Positions 28,420 to 36,384 of a stretch of 58,587 nt of DNA are shown piece after piece (position 1 is the first letter of the stretch; the number at the start of each line of letters is the position of its first letter). Source of the stretch: Opitutia bacterium (lineage in GTDB: Bacteria; Verrucomicrobiota; Verrucomicrobiia; Opitutales; UBA953). Position numbers and translations under genes: made by a program. The DNA is taken from positions 1-58,587 of the forward strand of contig CANCHK010000124.1 in assembly GCA_947377865.1 (NCBI GenBank), in the 5' to 3' direction. Under the pieces are notes generated by a model, which ran no database searches, was not told the DNA's origin, and saw only the letters and a list, made by a program, of their open reading frames with translations.

Positions 28420-30849
28420 ATGGCCGAGGAATATCCGCAGATCGACGTTGAAGATATTCTCTCTGGCCCTTCGCGGTCGGCTCGCCCCGGAACCGAGCTG
28501 ACCGTTGAGGACATAATGACGCCGAGTTCTCAGGTCGAGAGGCCGCAGAGGGCTCCGGCGAAGCCCGAAGACATTGCCAAGTCCGTGGCCACGCAGGGCG
28601 TCCTTGGCGCGACTGCCGACACCATGGGCATCGCGTCCCTGCCGGGGACGGTGATGAAGTTCGCTGGCGAGAAGCTGGGTCTGGTTCCCTCTGAGGAAGA
28701 GCGGATCAAGCAGCAACTTGAATTGGATCGCCAGATTGCGGAGCGCAAGGCAGCGCACGAGGGCTCGTGGTGGCAGCAGACAATGCCGTCATTCATGCAG
28801 CCCAAGTTCGACGAAAGGGGCGACGAAATTGAGCGCGCCTACCGGCAGCGCCTGCCGACGTCCGAGAGGGCCGAGGAAACCATCACCGGCCTCGTCCCCG
28901 CTCTGAAGTACGAGCCGCAGTCCGAGGAAGCCCGCAAGGCCGGAGAGGTGGCCCGCGCCGCCGGTTCCATGGCCGTTGGCCCCGTGGAGGGTATTGCCGG
29001 CCGCATGGCGGCTGGTGCATTGGGCCGCGCCGCCGGGCAGCAGGCGGGCGAACTTCAGGAGCGTACAGGCTTCCTGACCCCCGAAGCTGGGCAATACCTT
29101 GAACCCCTTGTCTCCTTCGTCGGAACCATGGGCGCGTCCAAGCTTGGCAGCGACATCAAGAACCTTGCCCTTCCCGGCAAGGCCGCCGACGCCGGTATTG
29201 CGGGCGCCATGGCGGAAGACTTCAATTCCGGCCGTGTGGACCCCAAGGCAATTCAGAGAATGATTGACAGCGAGACGCCCGGAAGTCTTGCAGACATCTT
29301 CGGCCCCGGAACGGCAGTCCACAAGTTCATTGAGGAACAGGCCGGAATGGCTGGCGGCGAGGGCCAAAAGCTAGTCGAGCGTTATAACGCCGCGATTGGA
29401 AAAGATCTTGGTGTCACGCAGCGCCTGCCGGAGTCTCAGGGCCGCACCCTTAATTTCCTTAGCAGATTTTCTTCGCTTGATGCGCCAACCTCAAAGGCAG
29501 TCACAGAGCGGGCCAATGATGTCACGCGCAATATCATCTACAGCGCAGTCAAAGCCGACCCGGCCGCCCGCGCCATAAGTCTCAATTCTCTTGGTCCTGA
29601 GGTGGCCAACAATGATCTGATTCGCCAGTCTGTTGATGCCGTCACGAAGGCGGCTCCCAGTACGCCAAAGGCGTGGGGCGTTGTGGCCCCCAAAACTACA
29701 GCGGGAACGCCCGCAGCGCCGATTACTGGGCCAAACGGTGCGCCGCTTTTGGATGCCTCCGGCCAGCCCATCATGCGGCCGGCTGTTGCGGCAGTGCAAA
29801 CCCCCGCCAATCTTGCTTTCTATGATCTTGTCAAGCGTGACCTTGATCGAAAGATTAAGATCGCTGAGAGCCTTGCGGGCGGCGAAAGTTATAACCCAAC
29901 GACAGTCGAATCGCTCAAAGAGGCCCGCAAAAATCTTGTGGCTTCTCTTGATAATAGGGTCAAATCATACGCGCCGACGCGGGCGAAGGCTGGCGAACTG
30001 TTCGAAATGGACAGCGCGCCGGAGGCCGGCTCTGATTTCTATCGCAAGCGAATGAACATTTTTGACAAGGCTGACGCTGGAAAGGCCTTCTCTTCAATGG
30101 CCCCCGAGGCGCAGGACTTGTTCCGAACTGGTTGGTATCATGAACTTGCCAACGACTTGAAGACGCCGGGCGGGATGGATAAAGTTACCCGTAATTTTCT
30201 TGGCGATGAAAACTTCCAGCAGAATGCCAAAATGATTCTTGGCAAGGAATATGACGCCGTTCGCGGAAAAGTTTTGTCCGAGACAATTCGCAACAATGCC
30301 AAGGGGATTAAGCCCGTCGAGACAGCTCAGGGCGTTAAGGAAATAATAAAAACTGGCGGCAAATTTGCAGCAGTTCCGGCCGCAATTGCCGCCATGAGCG
30401 CGGAGGCTCTTACGGTCGCAGCCATACAGGCGCAACTCCTGTCGCCCCAAAATTTGGCTTATTTCATCGCCACTGGCCTTGGCGGCGCGGCTGCTAAGGG
30501 CGCGCAGCAATTTTCGGCAACGCGCACAGCGAACCGCGCCATACCGCTTATTCTTTCCGAGAAGCCCGAGGATCTTGCCCGCCTGTCCAAACTGGCGGCG
30601 GCGGACCCGAACACTGCCAAGATGTTGGCGAACCTGAATGCCGCCTACCAGAGCATTCAGCAGTCTGCCCCGGAGGGCGAGGAGCAGCCGGAGGCTCCCC
30701 GTCAGGGCCGTGCCACTGGCGGGGCCGTCAATCTCATGGCATTATCCAAGGCGGCCAAGAGGCACGTCACGCAAAGCACCGAGGGGCTTCTGAACGAGAG
30801 CGACGACGCCGTCGCCCACGCTCTGGAGATCGCCAACAAGCACATCTGA
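28420..30849 (+). CDS. Large internal virion (ejection) protein, 809 aa
   Basis: An 809-aa protein. An acidic N-terminus (EEYPQIDVEDILSG) is followed by Ala/Gly-rich, helical regions with amphipathic segments (RAAGSMAVGPVEGIAGRMAA), a GTAVHKFIEEQAGM region and a C-terminal ALSKAAKRHV and DDAVAHALEIANKH segment. The C-terminal VxxAL motif recurs in other virion proteins here. Size and location after the 1563-aa protein fit a component of the ejection set. No enzymatic motif recognised. Confidence 0.65.
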   Translation: MAEEYPQIDVEDILSGPSRSARPGTELTVEDIMTPSSQVERPQRAPAKPEDIAKSVATQGVLGATADTMGIASLPGTVMKFAGEKLGLVPSEEERIKQQLELDRQIAERKAAHEGSWWQQTMPSFMQPKFDERGDEIERAYRQRLPTSERAEETITGLVPALKYEPQSEEARKAGEVARAAGSMAVGPVEGIAGRMAAGALGRAAGQQAGELQERTGFLTPEAGQYLEPLVSFVGTMGASKLGSDIKNLALPGKAADAGIAGAMAEDFNSGRVDPKAIQRMIDSETPGSLADIFGPGTAVHKFIEEQAGMAGGEGQKLVERYNAAIGKDLGVTQRLPESQGRTLNFLSRFSSLDAPTSKAVTERANDVTRNIIYSAVKADPAARAISLNSLGPEVANNDLIRQSVDAVTKAAPSTPKAWGVVAPKTTAGTPAAPITGPNGAPLLDASGQPIMRPAVAAVQTPANLAFYDLVKRDLDRKIKIAESLAGGESYNPTTVESLKEARKNLVASLDNRVKSYAPTRAKAGELFEMDSAPEAGSDFYRKRMNIFDKADAGKAFSSMAPEAQDLFRTGWYHELANDLKTPGGMDKVTRNFLGDENFQQNAKMILGKEYDAVRGKVLSETIRNNAKGIKPVETAQGVKEIIKTGGKFAAVPAAIAAMSAEALTVAAIQAQLLSPQNLAYFIATGLGGAAAKGAQQFSATRTANRAIPLILSEKPEDLARLSKLAAADPNTAKMLANLNAAYQSIQQSAPEGEEQPEAPRQGRATGGAVNLMALSKAAKRHVTQSTEGLLNESDDAVAHALEIANKHI

Positions 30850-30859
30850 GGGTCGGACT

Positions 30860-32632
30860 ATGGCAGCGAACACCACCAACAAGAACCTTCAGGTGCCCGA
30901 CAGCGGAACGCTCTCCGGGGCGTGGGCCGCCCCCGTGAACAGTGACTGGCAGTATATTGATACGGCCTTCGGCGGGTACAAGGAAATTAGCGCGACTGGC
31001 CTGACCACGCAGACCATGACGTCCGGCGTCTCCGACACCTACAGCTACATCCCGCTGATCCTGAGAATCAAGAATGCGATCAACAATGATGTCGTATTCG
31101 TCATTCCGTCGGGCGTTGGCGGCCAGTGGGCGGTTCGGAATGACACCACAGACGGCACCGGCGGCCCGTGGACCGTCACCTTCGCCTCCGGGGGCGCTGG
31201 CACGTCTGTCATTCTTCAGCGCGGCGTCAGCACCCTGATTTACTCCGACGGAACGAACATCAAGTATTCCGACAACTGGACGCGCACGACTGCGGGCGGC
31301 TCCACCACTCAGGTCCAGTACAACAGCACTGGCGCGCTGACGGGGTCTGCCGGATTTGTCTACGACTCGTCCACCGGATATGTGGGCATTGGCAACACGT
31401 CGCCCGCTCCGACCACGCCTAGTCACCCCCTGACGGTCAAGGGCATCATCCGCACTACCTATAGCTCGGGCACGACCGGCGGCGGCATTCAGTTTCCCGA
31501 CGGGACTGTGCAGACGTCGGCCGCGACCGGCGGCCCGTCCTCCTACGTCGCCAGCATTGACTTCGGCTCTACCGGCCTCCTGCCCTCAATCCCCTCGGTC
31601 GGCGCAGTAACGGTTGGCGGAACTTTGGCAATTGCCTATGGCGGCACGGGCGCGACGTCTGCTGGTTCTGCCCGGACTGCGCTTGGCGCTGCGTCCTCCG
31701 GGGCCAACAGCGACATCACGAGCCTGACGGGCCTGACCACGGCGCTGAGTGCTGCGCAGGGCGGCACAGGTCAGTCCTCGTATACTGACGGCCAACTCCT
31801 GATCGGCAACACCGCAACTGGATTCCTGTCGAAGGCCACGATCACCGCCGGAAGCAACATTACCGTCACTAATGGAAACGGAACCATAACGATCGCGGCG
31901 TCTGGGACTGGAGTTACAACATTCTCCGGCGGATCTACGGGTCTAACGCCCAGCTCTGCTACGGGCGGAGCCGTCACGCTGGCGGGAACTCTTATCGCCG
32001 CCAATGGCGGTACTGGCCTGACTTCACCGGGGACGGCGGGGAATGTTCTGACCAGCACTGGCTCGGCGTGGGCCAGTTCTGCTCCGACGGTTGCCGCCCC
32101 GTCTGCTATTGGTCAGGTTCCCTTCAGCACGAACGGTACGAGCTACACAGCAACCCAGAAGATCGTGCAGACAACGTCGCAGGCGTCCACCAGCGGCACG
32201 TCAATTGACTTCACCGGCATTCCGTCTTGGGTAAAGCGCATTACGGTGATGTTCAACGGCGTGTCCACGAACGGCTCGTCTCAGGTCATAATTCAGTTGG
32301 GCACTTCCGGTGGAGCTGTCACCAGCGGCTATTTGGGCGGGGCAACCGTATTTACGTCCGGCATCCTGACGCAGAACCTTTCATCGGGATTCTCGTTTTA
32401 TTTCTACACGGGGGATTCTTCGTCCGCTGTCCGCAATGGCAGCTTCACCATCAGCAATCTTTCCGGGAATGACTGGACTGGCACTGGCGGCATGGCGCTT
32501 AGTAATTCGGCTTCGTCTGGCTTCACCACAGGCATTGTTCCCCTCGGGGCGGCCCTAACATTGGTGCGTATCACAACTGTGAGTGGATCCGACACATTCG
32601 ACGCCGGAACCATCAACATCATGTACGAATAA
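30860..32632 (+). CDS. Tail fibre protein, 590 aa
   Basis: A 590-aa Thr/Ser/Gly-rich fibre. The N-terminal domain (NKNLQVPDSGTLSGAWAAPV) is followed by TVTFASGGAGTS-type strands, an IQFPDGTVQTSA motif typical of fibre shaft segments, and repeats of the AYGGTGATSAGSARTALGAA type. The C-terminal beta domain (about 450-590) is probably the receptor tip. It is the last gene of the late block and converges with the leftward genes; its stop is one base before the next stop. Confidence 0.8.
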   Translation: MAANTTNKNLQVPDSGTLSGAWAAPVNSDWQYIDTAFGGYKEISATGLTTQTMTSGVSDTYSYIPLILRIKNAINNDVVFVIPSGVGGQWAVRNDTTDGTGGPWTVTFASGGAGTSVILQRGVSTLIYSDGTNIKYSDNWTRTTAGGSTTQVQYNSTGALTGSAGFVYDSSTGYVGIGNTSPAPTTPSHPLTVKGIIRTTYSSGTTGGGIQFPDGTVQTSAATGGPSSYVASIDFGSTGLLPSIPSVGAVTVGGTLAIAYGGTGATSAGSARTALGAASSGANSDITSLTGLTTALSAAQGGTGQSSYTDGQLLIGNTATGFLSKATITAGSNITVTNGNGTITIAASGTGVTTFSGGSTGLTPSSATGGAVTLAGTLIAANGGTGLTSPGTAGNVLTSTGSAWASSAPTVAAPSAIGQVPFSTNGTSYTATQKIVQTTSQASTSGTSIDFTGIPSWVKRITVMFNGVSTNGSSQVIIQLGTSGGAVTSGYLGGATVFTSGILTQNLSSGFSFYFYTGDSSSAVRNGSFTISNLSGNDWTGTGGMALSNSASSGFTTGIVPLGAALTLVRITTVSGSDTFDAGTINIMYE

Positions 32633-32633
32633 T

Positions 32634-32870
32634 CTAGGCGGTGATGATTTTGTTCACTGGCCTGTAGCAGGCACGGTAGTGCGTCCGGCAATAGGAGACG
32701 CGGTGGATCACTTCACCGCAGAATAGCGTTCCGTCATCTTCGTCTTGCCCAACGACATACCGGCACGACGAAAATCGAAGCTCCAGAATTGTCACCCCCG
32801 AATGTTGTTTATCCCCCCCGCTTACGGGGAGGATATTGTTGTCATCTTTGCAATTGTCGGGCATGATCAT
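32634..32870 (-). CDS. GcrA-like C-terminal domain protein
   Basis: A 78-aa protein. Residues 28-74 read VTILELRFSSCRYVVG, then LFCGE and SYCRTHYRACYRP. This matches the C-terminal part of the GcrA family (LEL..x..C+..hG, FCG, YC..H....Y.P), a sigma-70-binding cell-cycle regulator confined to Alphaproteobacteria. The N-terminal helix-turn-helix domain of full GcrA (about 170 aa) is absent, so it may bind RNA polymerase without DNA specificity. It is 12 bases downstream of the DnaA-like gene, with which it should be co-transcribed. Identification rests on pattern, not alignment. Confidence 0.68.
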   Translation of the reverse strand: MIMPDNCKDDNNILPVSGGDKQHSGVTILELRFSSCRYVVGQDEDDGTLFCGEVIHRVSYCRTHYRACYRPVNKIITA

Positions 32871-32882
32871 CTTGTGCCTGCG

Positions 32883-33389
32883 CTACGCTTCTGTGTCACA
32901 GGCATCCGTAAACGCAACTTGCCTCGCCCAAGGTTCATCGCCTTTGGCGAGGTTTTTCTTGTGGCGGTTGATGGCATGCAGAATCGTCGTGTGGTCGCGA
33001 CGTCCCAACATATTGCCAATCTGCTTCAGGGAAAATCCCAACTCGGTGTTGAGCCTGTATGACGCCTCCTGCCGGGCGCAGACATACGCCTTCAGGCGGG
33101 CGGCGCTCTGGACCTGCTTCACGGTCATGCCGTGCTTTTCGGCTACCTCGCGCAGGATCGTCTGCGCGGGCGTCTCAGGCATGCGTATCTGCTGCATGGC
33201 TGGGGTTATAGCCTCAATCACTGGGGGCTGCTCCACGGGCTCCGGAGGCGGGTTGTCGAGCGGGTCTGGATAGGTTTGAGGCTCGGGGTAAATCAATCGC
33301 ACCGCCGGCTCCTTCTTCTTGATGACTGGATTGTCCAGACGCGAGCGGACGGCCTTGTAGTGGGCGTGGAGTTCTTCAAGCGTTAACAT
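32883..33389 (-). CDS. Stand-alone DnaA domain IV protein
   Basis: A 168-aa protein with a Pro-rich, disordered first part. Residues about 76-147 match DnaA domain IV: ILREVAEKHGMTVKQVQS, then GFSLKQIGNMLGRRDHTTIL, with the RDHTT DnaA signature at 131-135. The ATPase domain III and domains I-II are missing, so it cannot initiate like DnaA but could bind DnaA boxes. It could compete with host DnaA, mark the phage origin, or repress. AAGGGGAAAT lies before the start. It heads the DnaA-like/GcrA-like pair at the distal end of the early operon. Confidence 0.82.
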   Translation of the reverse strand: MLTLEELHAHYKAVRSRLDNPVIKKKEPAVRLIYPEPQTYPDPLDNPPPEPVEQPPVIEAITPAMQQIRMPETPAQTILREVAEKHGMTVKQVQSAARLKAYVCARQEASYRLNTELGFSLKQIGNMLGRRDHTTILHAINRHKKNLAKGDEPWARQVAFTDACDTEA

Positions 33390-33400
33390 TTGATTTCCCC

Positions 33401-33535
33401 TTATTCAATGTTGTCTTGGATCAGGTTCCATATTGCAAGCAACAGGAATAGCATTGCGCCGAAGCATGAGATGATAACAACCCCCGTCACCATCGTGAAG
33501 CATATGTTAATCAGGGTGTGCATGTAGTCAGTCAT
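33401..33535 (-). CDS. Small membrane protein, 44 aa
   Basis: ATG at 33535 opens a 44-aa frame (MTDYMHTLINICFTMVTGVV) that is nearly all one or two hydrophobic helices (ISCFGAMLFLLLAIWNLIQ). AGGAGTAATA lies just before the start. It overlaps the end of the next upstream small gene (ATGACTGA). This internal start is preferred to a longer frame from 33625, which has no ribosome site. Confidence 0.7.
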   Translation of the reverse strand: MTDYMHTLINICFTMVTGVVIISCFGAMLFLLLAIWNLIQDNIE

Positions 33536-33629
33536 TATTACTCCTAAGTTCCAGAAAGATGGCGAAGAGGCCGAGAGCAGATAGAACAATGAGGGCGCTA
33601 CCAATGACAGCCTGAAAAAAATCAATCAT
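33528..33629 (-). CDS. Tiny membrane peptide, 33 aa
   Basis: A 33-codon frame (MIDFFQAVIGSALIVLSALG, then LFAIFLELRSNND) with one TM helix, preceded by GGAGGGGAAGG. It starts inside the end of the 33622 gene (ATGATTGA overlap) and ends inside the start of the 33401 gene, so it is in phase with the packed operon. Small size makes it easy to miss. Likely translated. Confidence 0.65.
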   Translation of the reverse strand: MIDFFQAVIGSALIVLSALGLFAIFLELRSNND

Positions 33630-33888
33630 CCTTCCCCTCCAGTGCTTTGCGAGCGATGTTGATGCGCTCAGATAAAATTTGCGCTACGTCGAACATGTTG
33701 CCCATCGTACTAGTTGACCATTCAGTTTCATAACCCGCTGCTATCTCCCGCAGCGCCGCCTCTAGCTGTTTGTTCCTGACCCTGTAGCCAACAAGCTCAA
33801 GCTCCAGCCGCATAACTTGGCTCTTAAGCCGATCAATCCACTCGTTTTGTTCATTGAGCATCTTTTGAACCCGTGAGGCTTCAGTCAT
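33622..33888 (-). CDS. LEGKDD-family coiled-coil protein, copy A
   Basis: An 88-aa helical protein. The N-terminus is MTEASRVQKMLNEQNEWIDR, then LEAALREIAAG, and it ends IARKALEGKDD. The same N-terminus starts the gene at 35047 and the same tail ends several neighbours. The start at 33888 is chosen because it lies in the GGAGGGGAAAGATGACTGA junction. It belongs to the array of paralogues between 33622 and 35312. Function unknown; coiled coil suggests a protein-binding role. Confidence 0.78.
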   Translation of the reverse strand: MTEASRVQKMLNEQNEWIDRLKSQVMRLELELVGYRVRNKQLEAALREIAAGYETEWSTSTMGNMFDVAQILSERINIARKALEGKDD

Positions 33889-34435
33889 CTTTCCCCTCCA
33901 GTGCTTCACGAGCAACACGCCGCATGGCTTGCGACACAGGGCAGCACTCCCACCCGTCAGACAGGTCACGCAGCGCCGCCTCTAACTTTTCAATACGGTC
34001 AGCTTGCTTTTTTGTGTGCGGCACCAATTCATCTGCAAATTTGATATAATCCGCAAGCAGTTCATCCGTTTGCTTGGCATGACTTGAAGCAAGAAAAAGA
34101 CGCTCATACTTTTCTTCAGTCGTATGCCCATCCCATTCGCTGCTATATGCTGGCAAGTGAGCAAACAGATGCGCTTCGCTGTCATGGTAGTGCCATGATG
34201 CCTGACCAACCGGCAAGTCGATATATACACAGTTGTGCCACGCCTCATCCCATCCGGGGATAGCTGTTTTCTTTACGCCAGACGGATAGATGCTGGCAAG
34301 GAAAGCAACCAAACGATTGCGTTCTGTATATGCCCCGTCACGCGCCGCCTCCAGCTTCTCGATGCGGCTGGCAGCTTCAAAGACCATTCCACATGAGCCA
34401 TATTCGCGCAGTTGCGCTACAAGATCATCAGTCAT
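33881..34435 (-). CDS. LEGKDD-family coiled-coil protein, copy B (184 aa)
   Basis: A 184-aa protein: MTDDLVAQLREYGSCGMVFE, a first RIEKLEAARD helix, a central region with WDEAWHNCVYIDLPVGQ, then a second RIEKLEAALRDLSDGWECCP and tail VAREALEGKDD. It is a longer paralogue with two LEAA helices, perhaps a fusion of two copies with an inserted domain. The start at 34435 overlaps the stop of the gene before by ATGACTGA. Confidence 0.75.
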   Translation of the reverse strand: MTDDLVAQLREYGSCGMVFEAASRIEKLEAARDGAYTERNRLVAFLASIYPSGVKKTAIPGWDEAWHNCVYIDLPVGQASWHYHDSEAHLFAHLPAYSSEWDGHTTEEKYERLFLASSHAKQTDELLADYIKFADELVPHTKKQADRIEKLEAALRDLSDGWECCPVSQAMRRVAREALEGKDD

Positions 34436-34643
34436 CTGTTCTCTCCTGTGCTTTGCGGGCAATGTCGCTGACGTACATCACCCGATCCCTGAATGGGATC
34501 TCATGCACTTCTGCCATTTCCATCACATCCCGCAGCACGGCTTCCAGCTTTTCGATACGGTCGGCGGCTCTGCGATAATCTTCAATGACCAAAAGCTGAT
34601 GTTCAGCATTCAACCGCAGGTCAATCACAAGATCGTCACTCAT
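34428..34643 (-). CDS. LEGKDD-family coiled-coil protein, copy C
   Basis: A 71-aa protein: MSDDLVIDLRLNAEHQLLVI, then RIEKLEAVLRDVMEMAEV, ending ARKAQERTDD. The tail is a divergent form (ERTDD in place of LEGKDD) but keeps the ATGACTGA overlap with the next gene. The start at 34643 follows GGGGGAAAA. Function unknown. Confidence 0.75.
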   Translation of the reverse strand: MSDDLVIDLRLNAEHQLLVIEDYRRAADRIEKLEAVLRDVMEMAEVHEIPFRDRVMYVSDIARKAQERTDD

Positions 34644-34833
34644 CGAAGTTTTCCCCCTCTTCATATTCAACTTCAACCTTCAACCGTGCAACAGGCTTCT
34701 TAACCCTATAGCTCGCCCAATAATCCGCCGCAGCTTTAGTTACGAATGCTTCGACATACACATCGTTTTCGCCAATGTTGATGTAGAGCATTTTCTTGAT
34801 ACGTTTAGGTGGGGTTTTTGAAGATTCGTTCAT
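34636..34833 (-). CDS. Small early protein, 65 aa
   Basis: A 65-aa protein (MNESSKTPPKRIKKMLYINI, ENDVYVEAFVTKAAADYWAS, ending YEEGENFDE). It is not a member of the coiled-coil array but is embedded in it and overlaps both neighbours. It starts inside the tail of the 34805 gene, where TACGATGAACG supplies a start with weak ribosome site. No domain recognised. Confidence 0.65.
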   Translation of the reverse strand: MNESSKTPPKRIKKMLYINIGENDVYVEAFVTKAAADYWASYRVKKPVARLKVEVEYEEGENFDE

Positions 34834-35047
34834 CGTAGATTCCTTCTAATGTTTCACGCGCAATTCTGCGATATGTCCAAAGCATTTTTGTTTCGTCTAT
34901 TGAGCATGTCCCATCAGAATATTCGACGGTTCGCGATCCGCAAATCCACCGCAGTGCCGCTGATAGCATAGCATTGCGTTCTTTGAGCCGGTCAATCTCA
35001 GCATTCTGCTCAGTGAGCAGCTTCTGGACCCGTGAGGCTTCAGTCAT
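34805..35047 (-). CDS. LEGKDD-family coiled-coil protein, copy D
   Basis: An 80-aa protein: MTEASRVQKLLTEQNAEIDR (same N-terminus as copy A), NAMLSAALRWICGSRTV, then IARETLEGIYDERIFKNPT. The tail diverges after LEG and continues, so the conserved junction is lost here. The start at 35047 lies in the same GGAGGGGAAAGATGACTGA context as copy A, and the nucleotide sequence around both starts is nearly identical over about 40 bases. Confidence 0.76.
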   Translation of the reverse strand: MTEASRVQKLLTEQNAEIDRLKERNAMLSAALRWICGSRTVEYSDGTCSIDETKMLWTYRRIARETLEGIYDERIFKNPT

Positions 35048-35312
35048 CTTTCCCCTCCAGTGCTTTGCGGGCGATGTAAGAAGCATTGCGCATGTCATAC
35101 ACATGCTGACCGCCTTTCGGATCGTCCAAAGCGCCAACGATCTCCCGCAGCGCCGCCTCCAGCTCATCAATACGAGCCGCATAACTGTTACAGATGCGAT
35201 TCCACTCTTCTTCCCCGGACTCCAACTGCTCGATGCGGGCCGCTGCCTCCGCTGGCTCTTTGCAGGCGCAGGCGAACATGTGGCGAAGACGGAAGGGTAG
35301 GGATTCGGTCAT
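35040..35312 (-). CDS. LEGKDD-family coiled-coil protein, copy E
   Basis: A 90-aa protein: MTESLPFRLRHMFACACKEP, RIEQLESGEEEW, then RIDELEAALREIVGALDDPK and tail IARKALEGKDD. It carries the fully conserved LEGKDD tail, whose codons also form the ribosome site for copy D. It starts in an ATGA overlap with the gene at 35309. Function unknown. Confidence 0.78.
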   Translation of the reverse strand: MTESLPFRLRHMFACACKEPAEAAARIEQLESGEEEWNRICNSYAARIDELEAALREIVGALDDPKGGQHVYDMRNASYIARKALEGKDD

Positions 35313-35641
35313 AGCCCGTCTCCTTCGGCAAAATCCAACTCGACCTTGATGCAGGCGATGCGGTTGGTGATGTCATAATGTGCGTTTTCGGTAGCGCAGA
35401 CGGTGCTATTTTCAAACACATGTAGCCACACCGTCCGCTTGTGGCGGGGGCGAACTTCGATGAGGTCGTCTGAAAATCGCATGTTGCCGCCAAAACCACC
35501 GTCTGAACTCCAATCCTCACGAACCCATCCCTCGTCTGTTTTGATTGCGCCGTGAACTGGACGAATACCAGCCCCATCCGTCGCATAGATGCGGACTTCA
35601 CGGCCATCTCTGGTTTTGTAAGTTTTAGATTTGTCGATCAT
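35309..35641 (-). CDS. Early protein, 110 aa, unknown function
   Basis: A 110-aa protein (MIDKSKTYKTRDGREVRIYA, TDGAGIRPVHGAI). It looks like a compact beta domain with strand-like repeats. Both ends overlap neighbours by ATGA, so it is translationally coupled. Similar phage proteins with a YKTRDGREVRIYATDG opening exist to my knowledge, without known function. Confidence 0.7.
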   Translation of the reverse strand: MIDKSKTYKTRDGREVRIYATDGAGIRPVHGAIKTDEGWVREDWSSDGGFGGNMRFSDDLIEVRPRHKRTVWLHVFENSTVCATENAHYDITNRIACIKVELDFAEGDGL

Positions 35642-35838
35642 TTTGGAACCTCTAACTTTGCGGCTTGCATCATTTCAGCAATCTGCAATGCCAAATGACC
35701 GTCCAGCCTGAAATATATGCGTTTCCCATCTGCATCCGTCAGATTGCGACAAGCCATCATCAGCCATTCGGCTAACTCTTCTTTGGATTTAGGTTTGTAG
35801 CTTGAGAGAAGATCCATCGGTTTTTCATGCGTAAGCAT
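35638..35838 (-). CDS. Small early protein, 66 aa
   Basis: A 66-aa protein (MLTHEKPMDLLSSYKPKSKE, ELAEWLMMACRNLTDADG), mostly helical. The ATG at 35838 is chosen: GGAG lies 8 bases before it and it overlaps the preceding stop (TGATG). No family recognised. Confidence 0.7.
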   Translation of the reverse strand: MLTHEKPMDLLSSYKPKSKEELAEWLMMACRNLTDADGKRIYFRLDGHLALQIAEMMQAAKLEVPK

Positions 35839-36077
35839 CACTCATTCTCCTTCTTGGGCGGCACAGGCAAAGGCATCCAGTGGGTGGGTTGATGTTCGTC
35901 ATTTAACTTCAACCATGTTGCCCTTTTCATCCCAGCCCATTCCATTTTATATAAACAACACCAACCGGAAACCCATTTGATTTCCCCAACTCTGAGATCA
36001 GGGTTTTCGCTGGGAATCTTGCCCTTTAAGGTTGTCCCATCCTTTGGCGCAGTCTCTATCGGTCGCCATTTAGTCAT
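35838..36077 (-). CDS. DUF551-like small protein
   Basis: A 79-aa protein: MTKWRPIETAPKDGTTLKGK at the start and PTHWMPLPVPPKKENE at the end. The WRPIETAPKDG opening and the PTHWMPLPxPP close are the recurring ends of the DUF551-type phage proteins I know; their function is not established. The start at 36077 follows AAGGGGAAGAAC and overlaps the preceding stop by ATGACTAA. Confidence 0.75.
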   Translation of the reverse strand: MTKWRPIETAPKDGTTLKGKIPSENPDLRVGEIKWVSGWCCLYKMEWAGMKRATWLKLNDEHQPTHWMPLPVPPKKENE

Positions 36078-36384
36078 TGTTCTTCCCCTTCTTCTTTTCA
36101 ACAATCGCTCTAAGTTTTTCAACGTACCAATCCCACCGGCACGATGCTCGATCTTTCAGCCCGTCTATTTTGTCTGCGATGAACAGTTCATTCCCATCAA
36201 GAAGGCGTTTGTTCATCGCCATATTGGCAATGATTTCCCAATCTGCTTGATCTCGCCTGCTATGCTGTGCAGACAACTGGATACCGTCTGTCATCCCCTT
36301 TGTGAGCCAATAAACCGCATCAATGTTTTCTTGAACAGATTTGGACGCAAAACTGTACAGTTGAAACTTTTCATTCTCAGTCAT
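36070..36384 (-). CDS. Early protein, 104 aa, unknown
   Basis: A 104-aa helical protein (MTENEKFQLYSFASKSVQEN, IDAVYWLTKGMTDGIQL) with a basic C-terminus (KKKGKNND). It overlaps the winged-helix gene upstream by ATGACTGA, the same 8-base junction as in the coiled-coil array, although it is not a member of that family. Function unknown. Confidence 0.68.
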   Translation of the reverse strand: MTENEKFQLYSFASKSVQENIDAVYWLTKGMTDGIQLSAQHSRRDQADWEIIANMAMNKRLLDGNELFIADKIDGLKDRASCRWDWYVEKLRAIVEKKKGKNND

